A stretch of DNA of 64,000 nucleotides from Paracoccus saliphilus. GTDB taxonomy: Bacteria > Pseudomonadota > Alphaproteobacteria > Rhodobacterales > Rhodobacteraceae. This document shows, piece after piece, positions 17,422 through 26,939 of this stretch (within the stretch, counting starts at the first letter, position 1; each line of letters opens with the position of its first letter). The DNA is taken from assembly GCA_003255745.1 (NCBI GenBank), contig KZ836040.1, forward strand, positions 129,748 through 193,747, given 5' to 3'. The position numbers were made by a program, and so were the translations under genes. The notes below the pieces were generated by a model. It did no database searches. It worked only from the letters and a program-made list of their open reading frames with translations, and was not told where the DNA came from.

Positions 17422-18263
17422 GCCGTCAGCGTCTCGTAGGCGGCAAGGATCTCGGTCAAGGCTGACGCTGCGATCAGGCGCGGGTCGCGGGCGGGGGCGG
17501 TGACGCCGATCGGGCCGCGCAGGCGCGCCAAGGCGACTTCGTCATGGCCTGCCTGGCGCAGCGCCGCCAACCGTGCCGCCTGCGCGCGACGTGAGCCCAA
17601 GGCGCCGATATAGAAGGCATCGGAGGCTAGCGCCCGGCCCAAGGCCGGCAGTTCCCGATCATGGTCATGAAAAAGCGTCACCACCGCGCTGTGACCGTCC
17701 AGCCGGCTGTCGCTGCCCAGGCAAGGCAGGTCCAGTGCCTGAACCAGGGCGGCCAGGGCCTGCGCCTCATCGCCCTCTCCGTGGATCTGGATCGCTGGCG
17801 GAGGCGGCAGCACCATGCGGAAATCATGCGCAGGGGTGCTTGGCTTGGCCCGGCTGATGCCGCCGCTGTTCAGATCGACCTGCCAATGACCCGTCCGACG
17901 GCGGATGCGATCGTCCCAGACCGCTGACAGCCAGTCGGCATCTGGCCGGTGCAGCAGCGCGATCTGGACCTGCCCCCCGCACGGCAAGGGCAGGTCGACG
18001 GGGCCGCCCTGCCCATAGGTCAGCCGCGTGACGGGCCCCTGCCCGTCCAGATGTGCCGCAATGTCGGCGTCGATGCAGCCGGCACCCAGCCTGCCCACGC
18101 GCAGCCCGTCCGGCCAAAGCGCCATCATGGCACCCGGACGCCGGGGAAACCCGCCCGAAGAGGCGGTAAGCAGCGCCAGCGCGCCGCCGGGACGCGCCAG
18201 AAGGGCCTTGACCGGACATTCGGGCAGTACGGACAGGGGGGCAGAGATCGTCATGGAGAACAT
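17418..18263 (-). CDS. XdhC/CoxI-family molybdenum cofactor maturation protein
   Basis: A 281-residue protein of the XdhC/CoxI family, which binds sulfurated molybdenum cofactor and delivers it to xanthine dehydrogenase-type enzymes. The N-terminal XdhC_CoxI domain includes RLGAGCIDADIAAHL and the conserved PCGGQVQIALL. The C-terminal Rossmann-like domain carries DAFYIGALGSRRAQAARL and the closing GPIGVTAPARDPRLIAASALTEILA. A second ATG three codons downstream (18254) is an equally good start. It overlaps the MocA-like gene (ATGA). The modABC uptake operon lies 550 bases away in the opposite direction, which fits a molybdenum theme. Confidence 0.8.
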   Translation of the reverse strand: MFSMTISAPLSVLPECPVKALLARPGGALALLTASSGGFPRRPGAMMALWPDGLRVGRLGAGCIDADIAAHLDGQGPVTRLTYGQGGPVDLPLPCGGQVQIALLHRPDADWLSAVWDDRIRRRTGHWQVDLNSGGISRAKPSTPAHDFRMVLPPPPAIQIHGEGDEAQALAALVQALDLPCLGSDSRLDGHSAVVTLFHDHDRELPALGRALASDAFYIGALGSRRAQAARLAALRQAGHDEVALARLRGPIGVTAPARDPRLIAASALTEILAAYETLTA

Positions 18264-18372
18264 CCGGATGCAGAAAGCACGTCAGTGAACGTGTCTGGTC
18301 CTGTTCAGGTTCCGGTATGGCGCGCGTTTTCTGGGTTCCGTCCGGGAAACACCACAAGCGGTCCGTGAAATG

Positions 18373-18409
18373 CGAAGGGACCGCAATCCTTGCGGATGCG
18401 GTCCCTTCG
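18373..18409 (-). terminator. Terminator of rpmG
   Basis: A 13-base perfect stem (CGAAGGGACCGCA and its complement) with an 11-base loop lies 20 bases after the rpmG stop on the minus strand. Only a short TTT follows the stem in that direction. Confidence 0.6.
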
Positions 18410-18428
18410 TTCAACCGGATGGCAGATC

Positions 18429-18596
18429 TTACTTGATCTTGCCTTCCTTGTATTCAACATGCTGACGCACGACCGGATCGTACTTGCGAACGGTCATCTT
18501 CTCGGTCATCGTGCGGGCATTCTTCTTGGTCACATAGAAATGACCCGTGCCGGCGGTCGAGTTCAGCCGGATCTTGATGGTGGTCGGCTTCGCCAT
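18429..18596 (-). CDS. rpmG: 50S ribosomal protein L33
   Basis: Ribosomal protein L33, 55 residues, part of the large subunit near the E site. The sequence begins [20 protein letters not shown] and continues [20 protein letters not shown], the standard alphaproteobacterial form. It lacks the zinc-binding cysteines of the C+ type, so it is the zinc-independent version. ATG at 18596 follows a GGAG box. The gene stands alone with its own promoter and hairpin terminator, divergent from modA. Confidence 0.97.
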   Translation of the reverse strand: MAKPTTIKIRLNSTAGTGHFYVTKKNARTMTEKMTVRKYDPVVRQHVEYKEGKIK

Positions 18597-18661
18597 GATT
18601 ATTGCTCCTGCTTCGGGGCAATCGCGCGCCGCAAACCCCGTGGAATTCGTCTTGAAGCCGC

Positions 18662-18689
18662 CTTTTAACCGGCAGTGTGGCAGAGTCAA
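18662..18689 (-). promoter_or_regulatory. rpmG promoter
   Basis: On the minus strand a -35 TTGACT (18684-18689) and a -10 TAAAAG (18662-18667) are separated by 16 bases, giving a leader of about 60 bases before the rpmG ATG. It resembles a housekeeping sigma-70 promoter. Confidence 0.5.
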
Positions 18690-18810
18690 CCTCTCCACGG
18701 CCATTTTCCCCGACAATTCGCGGTTCGGGCGCGCTTGGATAGGAAATAGTCCTTGCCCCCTCCGATCCGGTGGGCGATGTTTCCCGCTGAACATATCGAC
18801 CCGAGGCTGC

Positions 18811-19563
18811 ATGCGAATTTCTGTCCTGGTCCTGGCCACCCTGCTTTCCAGCCTTCCCCTGCGGGCCGAGGATGTGACGGTCTTTGCCGCCGCCTCGACC
18901 CGGACGGCGCTGGACCGCATCGCGGCGGAATTTGCGGCCCAAACTGGACACAGCGTGACGCCGGTTTACGCAGGTTCAAACCTGCTGGCCCGGCAGATCA
19001 TTGCAGGGGCCTCGGCCGACATCTTCCTGTCGGCCGCCCCCGAATGGATGGACGCGGTCGAGGGGCAGGATCTGTTGCAGCCAGGCACGCGCCACGACCT
19101 GCTGGAAAACCGGCTGGTGCTGGTCGCGGCGGACCCGCAGGCGGCAGCGGTGACAATCGATACGGATCTGGACCTGCCTGGCCTGCTGGGCGACGGCCGC
19201 TTGGCGATGGCCCTGGTCGATGCCGTGCCGGCGGGCCAATACGGCAAGGCGGCACTGACCAGCCTGGGCCTGTGGGAGGGGGTGGCCGACAGGGTGGCGC
19301 AGGCCGACAACGTGCGGGCCGCGCTGGCGCTGGTCGCCCTGGGCGAGGCGCCGCTTGGCATCGTCTATGCCAGCGACGCGGCGGCCGAACCCGCGGTCCG
19401 CGTCATCGGGCAGTTTCCGGCCGACAGCCACCCGCCGATCACCTATCCCGTGGCCCTGCTGACCGGAGCCAGCGACGCCGCCGACCGGGATTTCCTGGCA
19501 GCGCTGTTCTCGCCCGAGGCCGGGGCCCTATTCCGGGACGAAGGCTTCAGTCTTGCTCCCTGA
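18811..19563 (+). CDS. modA: Molybdate ABC transporter substrate-binding protein ModA
   Basis: Periplasmic molybdate/tungstate-binding protein, 250 residues with a short Sec signal peptide ([19 protein letters not shown], cleavage near residue 19). The mature protein starts [16 protein letters not shown], in which the AAAS segment contributes oxyanion-binding serines, and continues with [23 protein letters not shown] at 18811 is chosen because the signal peptide begins exactly there; the frame extends upstream without sense. Its 3' end overlaps modB by 11 bases. No convincing ModE box or molybdenum-cofactor riboswitch was seen in the 214 bases shared with rpmG. Confidence 0.93.
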   Translation: MRISVLVLATLLSSLPLRAEDVTVFAAASTRTALDRIAAEFAAQTGHSVTPVYAGSNLLARQIIAGASADIFLSAAPEWMDAVEGQDLLQPGTRHDLLENRLVLVAADPQAAAVTIDTDLDLPGLLGDGRLAMALVDAVPAGQYGKAALTSLGLWEGVADRVAQADNVRAALALVALGEAPLGIVYASDAAAEPAVRVIGQFPADSHPPITYPVALLTGASDAADRDFLAALFSPEAGALFRDEGFSLAP

Positions 19564-20251
19564 CTGGCTGTCCCCTGGCGAATGGCAGGCCGTGGCCCTC
19601 AGCCTGCAGGTGTCCTTCTGGGCGATGCTCTGCAGCCTGCCCCTGGGGATCCTGGTGGCGCATGCGCTGGCGCGCTGGCGCTTTCCGGGGCGGCAGGTGC
19701 TGAACATGCTGGTCCACCTGCCGCTGATCCTGCCGCCGGTCGTCACCGGCTATCTGCTGCTGCTGACCTTCGGGCGGCGCGGTGCGGTGGGGCAATGGCT
19801 GGACCAGTGGTTCGGCATCGTGCTGGCCTTTCGCTGGACCGGGGCGGCACTGGCCGCCGCCGTTATGGCCTTTCCGCTGATGGTCCGCGCCATCCGCCTG
19901 TCGATCGAGGCGGTGGACCCGCGGCTGGAACAGGCCGCCGCCACCCTGGGGGCGCCGCGCCCGCTGGTGTTCCTGACCGTCACCCTGCCCCTGATCCTGC
20001 CCGGCATCCTGGCCGGCGCCATCCTGGCCTTTGCCAAGGCCATGGGCGAATTCGGCGCCACGATCACCTTCGTGTCGAACATCCCAGGGCAGACGCAGAC
20101 CCTGCCCTCGGCCATCTACAGCCAGTTGCAGGTGCCGGGGGGCGAGGCGCAGGCCGGGCGGCTGGTCCTGGTGGCGATCGCGGTGTCGATGGGGGCGCTG
20201 CTGGCCTCGGAATGGGTCAGCCGGGCCGTGGCGCGGCGGGTGGCGGGATGA
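19553..20251 (+). CDS. modB: Molybdate ABC transporter permease ModB
   Basis: Membrane subunit of the molybdate importer, 232 residues with five hydrophobic segments. It carries the ABC permease EAA loop as AAATLGAPRPLVFLTVTLPL (about residues 124-143) and the ModB signature FAKAMGEFGATITFVSNIPG. The start is TTG at 19553, inside the modA 3' end, so translation is coupled; no ATG precedes the first helix. The stop overlaps the modC ATG (ATGA). Confidence 0.93.
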   Translation: MLPDWLSPGEWQAVALSLQVSFWAMLCSLPLGILVAHALARWRFPGRQVLNMLVHLPLILPPVVTGYLLLLTFGRRGAVGQWLDQWFGIVLAFRWTGAALAAAVMAFPLMVRAIRLSIEAVDPRLEQAAATLGAPRPLVFLTVTLPLILPGILAGAILAFAKAMGEFGATITFVSNIPGQTQTLPSAIYSQLQVPGGEAQAGRLVLVAIAVSMGALLASEWVSRAVARRVAG

Positions 20252-21282
20252 GCCTTTCGGTCCGCCTGACCCACGGCCTGGGCGCCTTTGTTCTGGATGC
20301 CGCCTTTGATGCGCCGGACGGCGTGACGGCGCTGCACGGCCCGTCGGGGGCGGGCAAGACGACGCTGGTCAATGCGGTGGCCGGGCTGCTGCGCCCCGAT
20401 GCGGGGCGGATCGCGGTGGGCGGCACGATCCTGCTGGACCGGCAGCGGCGGATCGACCTGCCCCCCCATCGCCGGGGCGTCGGCTATGTCTTTCAGGACG
20501 CCCGGCTGTTTCCGCATCTGAGCGTACGGCAGAACCTTCTGTTCGGGCGGTGGTTCGCAGCGCGGGGCGGCCGGACCGGCGGACCCGACCTGCCCGCCAT
20601 CGCCGAACTGCTGGGCATCGGCGGGCTGCTGCATCGCCGGCCCGCGGCCCTGTCGGGCGGCGAGGCGCAGCGCGTGGCCCTTGGGCGCGCGCTGCTGGCC
20701 CGGCCGCGCCTGTTGCTGCTGGACGAGCCGCTGGCGGCGCTGGACGATGCCCGCAAGGCCGAGATCCTGCCCTATCTGGAGCGTCTGCGCGACATCGAGG
20801 GGCTGCCGATCCTCTATGTCAGCCATTCGGCGCCCGAGATCCGGCGCATGGCCACCACCGTGATCCGGCTGGAGCGCGGCCGCGTCACCGGACAGGGCAC
20901 GCCTGCGCGGATGCTGCCCGATCCTGCCGGCACGCCGGGGGTCGAATGGGGGGTGAGCCTGCGCCACAGCCGCGACGGCATCGCGGTGCTGGATAGCCCC
21001 GCCGGGCCGCTGCGGATCGCGGGGCCGGTCGGCCGGGGCCCGCTGCGGCTGCGTATCCGGGCTGATCAGGTGCTGATCGCGCGCCAGCCGCCGCAGGGCG
21101 TGCTTGCAAGGAACATCCTGGAGGCGCGGGTCATCGGGGCGCTGCCCGACGACGCGGGCCTGCTGCGCCTGCAAGCCGGAGGCGGGATGCTGCTGGCGCG
21201 CCTGCCCGATCCCGGCGACGCGCCGCTCGAGGGGGCGCAGGTTCACGCCATCCTGACGGCCGAGCCGGAGGTCATCGGGTGA
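20248..21282 (+). CDS. modC: Molybdate ABC transporter ATP-binding protein ModC
   Basis: ATPase of the molybdate importer, 344 residues. Walker A GPSGAGKTT is at 31-39, the ABC signature is LSGGEAQRVALGRAL, and Walker B is LLLLDEPLAALD. The C-terminal part (about 265-344) is a Mop/TOBE molybdate-binding domain, marked by RNILEARVIGALPDDAGLLRL. The start at 20248 gives ATGA overlap with modB. It ends four bases before the stop of the convergent peptide-transporter ATPase gene, with no room for a terminator between them. Confidence 0.93.
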   Translation: MSLSVRLTHGLGAFVLDAAFDAPDGVTALHGPSGAGKTTLVNAVAGLLRPDAGRIAVGGTILLDRQRRIDLPPHRRGVGYVFQDARLFPHLSVRQNLLFGRWFAARGGRTGGPDLPAIAELLGIGGLLHRRPAALSGGEAQRVALGRALLARPRLLLLDEPLAALDDARKAEILPYLERLRDIEGLPILYVSHSAPEIRRMATTVIRLERGRVTGQGTPARMLPDPAGTPGVEWGVSLRHSRDGIAVLDSPAGPLRIAGPVGRGPLRLRIRADQVLIARQPPQGVLARNILEARVIGALPDDAGLLRLQAGGGMLLARLPDPGDAPLEGAQVHAILTAEPEVIG

Positions 21283-21286
21283 TCCA

Positions 21287-22042
<756 letters not shown>

Positions 22043-22091
22043 GGGCCGCACCCGGCCCAATGGGTATTTGGGCAACGAAGAAGCGGCATGG

Positions 22092-22976
22092 TCACAGCCC
22101 TCCCGGCAGGTCGGTGTCGGCGTGGGGGGCCAGCAGGTCGGCGTCGCGCCAGCTGTCCTGGCGCTGCAGGACCGGCAGGCGGTCCACCGGCGCGTCGAGG
22201 CGCGGCAGGCTGTCCAGTAGCCCCCGTGTATAGGGGTGGCGGGCCTGGTGCAGGTCGCGCGCCGGCAGGGTTTCGACAATGCGGCCGGCATACATGATCA
22301 GCACCCGGTCGCAGAACTGCGCCACCAGGTTCAGGTCGTGGCTGATGAAGATCAGCCCCATGCCCCGGTCCCGCACCAGCCGGTCCATGATGTTCAGAAC
22401 CTCGGTCCGAACCGAGACGTCCAAGGCGCTGGTCGGTTCGTCGGCGATCAGGATCTGCGGGTCGGGGGCCAGCATCATGGCGATCATGATGCGCTGCCCC
22501 ATGCCGCCCGACACTTCGTGCGGATAGGCGTTCATCACCCGTTCGGGGTCGCGGATCTGCACGGCCTCCAGCATCTCCAGCGCCTTCTGGCGGGCCTGGT
22601 CGCGGGGGGCGCTGGCATGAAGGCGATAGGCCTCGATGATCTGCTGGCCGACGGTCATGACGGGGTTCAGGCTGAACTTGGGGTCCTGCATGACCATGCT
22701 GATGCGCCCGCCGCGGATCTTGCGCATCTGCCGGTCGGGCAGGTTCAGGATCGACTGTCCCTGCAGCGTCAGGGCGCTGGCCTGCACCTGGCCGGGCGGG
22801 CGAACAAGGCCCAGGATCGCGCGGCCGGTCATCGACTTGCCGCTGCCCGATTCCCCCACCACCCCAAGGCGTTCGCGGCCCAAGTCGAAGCTGATGCCGC
22901 GCACCGCCTGAAAGCTGCCCTGGCGGGTCGGAAAGGTCACGCTGAGGTCGCGGACGGACAGGAGCGGTTCGGTCAT
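22092..22976 (-). CDS. Peptide-type ABC transporter ATP-binding protein (DppD-like)
   Basis: First ATPase of the peptide-type importer, 294 residues. Walker A GESGSGKSM is at 41-49, the signature is VSGGMGQRIMIAMML, and Walker B is [20 protein letters not shown]. The C-terminal oligopeptide-transporter extension is present (ARHPYTRGLLDSLPRLD). The start at 22976 overlaps the permease stop (ATGA). It would pair with the DppF-like protein to energise the two permeases. Confidence 0.9.
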   Translation of the reverse strand: MTEPLLSVRDLSVTFPTRQGSFQAVRGISFDLGRERLGVVGESGSGKSMTGRAILGLVRPPGQVQASALTLQGQSILNLPDRQMRKIRGGRISMVMQDPKFSLNPVMTVGQQIIEAYRLHASAPRDQARQKALEMLEAVQIRDPERVMNAYPHEVSGGMGQRIMIAMMLAPDPQILIADEPTSALDVSVRTEVLNIMDRLVRDRGMGLIFISHDLNLVAQFCDRVLIMYAGRIVETLPARDLHQARHPYTRGLLDSLPRLDAPVDRLPVLQRQDSWRDADLLAPHADTDLPGGL

Positions 22977-23881
22977 GACTTGTCCCCCTTGGGGTCCAGC
23001 ACGTCGCGCAGCCCGTCGCCCAGCAGGTTGAAGGCCATCGAGACAGTGAAGATCGCAATGCCCGGCATCGCGGCCACCCACCAGAAATCGAGGATATAGG
23101 CCCGCCCGTCCGAGATCATCGCCCCCCATTCCGGCATCGGCGGCTGCGCCCCCAGGCCCAGGAAGCCGAGGCCCGCGGCCGACAGGATGATCCCCGCCAT
23201 GTCCAGCGCCACCCGCACGATCAGCGAACTGACGCAGAGCGGCCAGATGTGGCGGACCAGCAGGCGCAGCCGCCCGGCCCCCTGCAACCGCGCGGCCGCG
23301 ATAAAGTCGGCGTTGCGGATGGTCAGCGTCTCGGCCCGGGCCAGGCGCGCATAGGGGGGCCAGGCGGTCAGGGCCAGCGCCAGGACCGCGTTGCCGATGC
23401 TGGGGCCCAAGGCCGCCACGAAGGCCAGCGCCAGAATCAGCTTGGGGAAGGCCAGGAAGATGTCGGTGATGCGCATCAGCACCTGATCGACCCAGCCCCC
23501 GGCAAAGCCCGCAACCGTGCCGATAAAAAGGCCGATCACCGGCGCGATCAGCGCCACGGTGCCGACGATGAACAGCGTGATCCGCGATCCGTGGATCAGC
23601 CGCGACAGGATGTCCCGGCCAAGCGCGTCCGTTCCCAGCCAATGCGCGGCAGACGGCGGTTGCAGCCGGTTGGCCAGGTCCTGCGCAAAGGGGCTTTGCG
23701 GCGCGATCCAGGGCGCCAGGATCGCCATGCCGATCAGCAGGATCAGGATGACCAGCCCCAGCATGGCCAACCGGTTGGCGCGGAAGGTCAGCCATCCCTG
23801 ATACAAGGCCCCCAGTCGCGCCTGGCAGCGCGTCCGGGGCGCATCCGACAGCAGCCAGTCGCGTCGGGAAACGGCGCTCAT
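22973..23881 (-). CDS. Peptide-type ABC transporter permease (DppC-like)
   Basis: Inner-membrane permease of 302 residues. It has an N-terminal cytoplasmic stretch, a first helix at LAMLGLVILILLIGMAIL, the HWLGTDALGRDILSRLIHGSR motif typical of DppC/OppC, and an EAA loop AARLQGAGRLRLLVRHIWPL. It overlaps the upstream permease gene and the downstream ATPase gene by four bases each, so the operon is translationally coupled. Confidence 0.92.
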   Translation of the reverse strand: MSAVSRRDWLLSDAPRTRCQARLGALYQGWLTFRANRLAMLGLVILILLIGMAILAPWIAPQSPFAQDLANRLQPPSAAHWLGTDALGRDILSRLIHGSRITLFIVGTVALIAPVIGLFIGTVAGFAGGWVDQVLMRITDIFLAFPKLILALAFVAALGPSIGNAVLALALTAWPPYARLARAETLTIRNADFIAAARLQGAGRLRLLVRHIWPLCVSSLIVRVALDMAGIILSAAGLGFLGLGAQPPMPEWGAMISDGRAYILDFWWVAAMPGIAIFTVSMAFNLLGDGLRDVLDPKGDKS

Positions 23882-24978
23882 TTCGACCTCGGATCAAGAA
23901 CGCGATACAGGATATCGCTGAACAGGTTCAGCACCACGAAGCAGACGCCGATGACGACGGTGCCGCCCAGGACGGCGTTCATGTCGCCCGACAGCAGCGC
24001 GCGGGTGATGTAGCTGCCGAGGCCCGGCCAGCTGAAGATGATCTCGGTCAGGACGGAGCCTTCCAGAAGTGAGCCGAAGGACAGCGCGATGACCGTGACC
24101 AGCGGGATGGCGATGTTGCGAAAGGCGTGGCGCCAGATGACCGCGCCTTCGGACATGCCCTTGACGCGGGCGGTGATGACATATTCGGCCGACAGCTGTT
24201 CCAGCATGAAGCTGCGGGTCATGCGGCTGATATAGGCCAGGCTGTAATAGCCCAGCAGGCTGGCCGGCAGGATGATGTGCGAAAACGCGTCCTGGAACGC
24301 GGCCCAGTCCCCCGCCAGCAGACTGTCGACCAGGATCATGCCGGTGACGTCGGGGACCATGCCGTCATAGATGATCCCCTGGCGTCCCGGCCCGCCGACC
24401 CAGCCCAGCATCCCGTAGAAGATCAGCAGCCCCATCAGCCCCAGCCAGAAGATCGGCATCGAATAACCGACCAGCGCCACGACCCGCGCGACCTGGTCGA
24501 TGATCCCGCCGCGCCGGGCGGCCGCGATGACGCCAAGCGGCACCCCGATCAGGACGCCGATCAGCGTGCCCAGGGTGGCCAGCTCGACCGTGGCGGGAAA
24601 GACGCGGGCGATGTCCTGCGCCACCGGCTGCCCGGTCGAGATGGATCGCCCGAAGTCGCCCGTCAGCACGTCGCCGATATAGGTCACGAACTGCACGACC
24701 AGCGGCCTGTCCAAACCCATGGCGACATAGGCAGCGTCGTACTGGGCCTGCGTCGCGCGGTCGCCCACCACCTTCAGCACCGGGTCGATGGGCATGACGC
24801 GCCCGATGATGAAGGTGACCAGCAACAGGCCCACCAGCGTCAGCGCCAGTGACAGCAGCGTGCCCGCGACGCTGCGGGCTCGGCGGCGGCGCAGGGCGCG
24901 GCGGCCGGTCGGGTCGGGATCGGGCCGGTTCGCGCCGGAGGATGTCCCCCCGGCGCCGGTGGTGTCGGTCGCGGACAA
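23878..24978 (-). CDS. Peptide-type ABC transporter permease (DppB-like)
   Basis: Inner-membrane permease of 366 residues with about six helices and the DppB/OppB signature of an N-terminal helix (LLLVTFIIGRVMPIDPV), a large periplasmic loop and an EAA loop (ARVKGMSEGAVIWRHAFRN). The start used is TTG at 24978, four bases after the binding-protein stop with AGGG close by. It gives an unusually long and hydrophilic N terminus of about 35 residues (many R, G, D and T), so an internal start nearer the first helix is possible. Confidence 0.88.
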   Translation of the reverse strand: MSATDTTGAGGTSSGANRPDPDPTGRRALRRRRARSVAGTLLSLALTLVGLLLVTFIIGRVMPIDPVLKVVGDRATQAQYDAAYVAMGLDRPLVVQFVTYIGDVLTGDFGRSISTGQPVAQDIARVFPATVELATLGTLIGVLIGVPLGVIAAARRGGIIDQVARVVALVGYSMPIFWLGLMGLLIFYGMLGWVGGPGRQGIIYDGMVPDVTGMILVDSLLAGDWAAFQDAFSHIILPASLLGYYSLAYISRMTRSFMLEQLSAEYVITARVKGMSEGAVIWRHAFRNIAIPLVTVIALSFGSLLEGSVLTEIIFSWPGLGSYITRALLSGDMNAVLGGTVVIGVCFVVLNLFSDILYRVLDPRSK

Positions 24979-24982
24979 GGCC

Positions 24983-26581
24983 CTATTCGCCCTTCGTCAC
25001 CTGGCGGTAGATGACCGAGGTGACGGCGCCGCCGCTCCACCAGTCCTGGACGTTGTCGCGCATGGCCACCTGTTCGATGCGCTGGAACAGCGGCACGATC
25101 GGCGCCTCGGCCTGGTACTGGCGCTGGATGTCCTTGTACATCTGGGCACGCTTTTCGGTGTCCTGCTCCAGGGTCGCGGCCACGGTGGCCTCGTTCATCT
25201 CCTCGGGCACGGCATAGGCATTGCGCCAGGCCAAAAGGCCCACGGCATTCGCCTCGTCGCTGTTGTCGGGGTTATAGGCGAAGGTGGCGGCATTGGTGTT
25301 CGGGTCGGAATAGTCCGGGCCCCATTCGCCCAGGAAGATCGGCACCTCACGCGCGCGATAGGCGTCCAGCACCTGCGCGCCGGTCATCTGCTCGATGTTC
25401 AGCGTCAGGCCGACCTGGGCCATCGATGCCTGCAGGGCCTGGGCCACGTCGACATATTCGCGCAGGTCGCGCACGCGGGTGGTGATGGTGCCGCCGTCGA
25501 TGCCCGCGTCGGTCAGGATCTGGCGGGCCTTTTCCACGTCATAGGTCCAAGGCTGTTCCTCCAGCACGCCCAGATAGCCAAGCGGCAGGAAACTTTGATG
25601 GGTGACGAACTGGCCCTTCAGGAAGCTGCCGGTGATGCCCTCGTAATCGACCAGGTGCTTCATCGCCTCGATCACGGCGGGGTTCGACAGCAGCTCGTCC
25701 TTCTGGTTCAGGCCCATGTAGAGGATGCGGCCGCGCGGCTCGTCCTCGATCTTGACGCCCTCTGCGGCCGAGATCGAGTCCACATCCGTGGGCGTCAGGT
25801 TGCGCGCCACGTCGATGTCGCCCTGTTCCAGCAGCAGCCGCTGCGCGCTGGATTCGGCCACGTTGCGCACGATCACCCGCTTCATCTCCGGAGCGCCCTG
25901 CCAGTAATCCTCGAAGGCGGTCAGCTGCACCTGCTCGTTCGGACGCCAGGCAGCCAGCTCATAGGCGCCCGATCCCGCCTCGTTGGTGCTCAGCCAGCCA
26001 TTGCCCAGATCGCCATCCTGTTCGTTGGCCAGCACGGTTTCCTTGTCCACGACGCTGGCGATGTTGCCGGTCAGGCTGTTCAGGACGAAGGAGGGCGCAT
26101 AGGGCTTGTCCAGCGTCAGCGTCAGCTGGTTGCCATCGGCGGTGATCATCTCCTCGACATTGTCGGCGGTAAAGCCGAACTGCGTCAGGATGAAGGCCGG
26201 CGTCTTGTCCAGCTTGACCGCGCGCTGCAGCGACCAGGCGGCATCCTCGGCGCGAACCGGGTTGCCGGAATGGAAGGTCACGCCGTCGCGCAGGGTGAAG
26301 GTGATAGAGGTGCCGTCCTCGGACACTTCCCAGCTTTCCGCCAGGCTGGGCTGGAATCCCGCCTCGGGGTTCAGGGGGTCGAAATCGACCAGCCGGTCAT
26401 AGGTGTTGTTGTTCACGTCATTGCCCGCGAACTCAAAGCTTTGCGCGGGGTCCAGGCTGATGATGTCGTCGATCGTATGCGCCACGACCAGCGTGTCGGC
26501 GGGAGTTTCCGCCCATGCCGCGGGCGCAAGCCCCAGGGCCGAGGCCAGAAGAAGGGCACGGGTTGTCAAACGGATGGTCAT
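24983..26581 (-). CDS. Peptide-type ABC transporter substrate-binding protein (SBP_bac_5)
   Basis: Periplasmic binding protein of 532 residues, solute-binding family 5. The signal peptide runs to about residue 24 (LLLASALGLAPAAWA), then the mature protein starts ETPADTLVVAHTIDDIISLDPAQ. The family block GVTFHSGNPVRAEDAAWSLQRAV is present near residues 100-125. ATG at 26581 has GGGAG eight bases upstream. It is the first gene of a five-gene importer operon (binding protein, two permeases, two ATPases). The ligand could be a dipeptide, oligopeptide, opine, nickel chelate or sugar; nothing adjacent narrows this. Confidence 0.9.
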   Translation of the reverse strand: MTIRLTTRALLLASALGLAPAAWAETPADTLVVAHTIDDIISLDPAQSFEFAGNDVNNNTYDRLVDFDPLNPEAGFQPSLAESWEVSEDGTSITFTLRDGVTFHSGNPVRAEDAAWSLQRAVKLDKTPAFILTQFGFTADNVEEMITADGNQLTLTLDKPYAPSFVLNSLTGNIASVVDKETVLANEQDGDLGNGWLSTNEAGSGAYELAAWRPNEQVQLTAFEDYWQGAPEMKRVIVRNVAESSAQRLLLEQGDIDVARNLTPTDVDSISAAEGVKIEDEPRGRILYMGLNQKDELLSNPAVIEAMKHLVDYEGITGSFLKGQFVTHQSFLPLGYLGVLEEQPWTYDVEKARQILTDAGIDGGTITTRVRDLREYVDVAQALQASMAQVGLTLNIEQMTGAQVLDAYRAREVPIFLGEWGPDYSDPNTNAATFAYNPDNSDEANAVGLLAWRNAYAVPEEMNEATVAATLEQDTEKRAQMYKDIQRQYQAEAPIVPLFQRIEQVAMRDNVQDWWSGGAVTSVIYRQVTKGE

Positions 26582-26750
26582 GTCAATGCTCCCTGAATGG
26601 ATATGTGTCTCCGTCTTCTGGCGGAGTTGCATGCCATGCAGGTTGGCCCAAGCCCTTCGGCCTTGCAAGGCCCGTAACGGCGGCAGGGACCAAACGCGGA
26701 CGGCGCGGCAGGGGCCACGCGGTTCAGCAGATCGTTTCAAAGGGAGGAAG

Positions 26751-26825
26751 TGGCAGCCCGTAGGGGAGTCGAACCCCTCTTTTCAGGTTGAAAACCTGAC
26801 GTCCTAACCGATAGACGAACGGGCC
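26751..26825 (-). tRNA. tRNA-Glu (anticodon TTC), CCA encoded
   Basis: A 75-base tRNA on the minus strand. The acceptor 5' strand GGCCCGT pairs with ACGGGCT, starting with a G-U pair. The D arm contains CGGTTAGGAC, the anticodon stem TCAGG/CCTGA surrounds TTTTCAA with anticodon TTC, and the T arm is AGGGG-TTCGACT-CCCCT. Discriminator G and an encoded CCA follow. It lies between the peptide transporter operon and the AEC exporter gene. Confidence 0.95.
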
Positions 26826-26865
26826 ACTTTCTGTCGCTGCCAGTCTTCCCGGCGGCGTGAGGCGG

Positions 26866-26894
26866 TGTTTAGGCAAAGCCGCCGAAACGCGCAA
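26866..26894 (-). promoter_or_regulatory. Probable promoter of tRNA-Glu
   Basis: On the minus strand TTGCGC (26889-26894) and TAAACA (26866-26871) are 17 bases apart, placing transcription start some 30 bases before the tRNA 5' end. The AT-rich stretch upstream (to about 26940) fits a strong stable-RNA promoter. Confidence 0.4.
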
Positions 26895-26939
26895 GCGGAA
26901 AAATTCGCCTTCGTGCAAAATTTTTCGTCCGTGGACTTA

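Noticed and set aside
18597..18810. Molybdenum-cofactor riboswitch or ModE box upstream of modA
   Set aside because: No paired motif or ModE-type palindrome could be recognised in the 214-base gap; a few weak half-matches were not convincing.
22092..23897. A 601-codon frame joining permease-region sequence with the DppD-like ATPase
   Set aside because: The upstream part is the shifted frame of the DppC-like gene. The ATPase begins at 22976, with an ATGA overlap.
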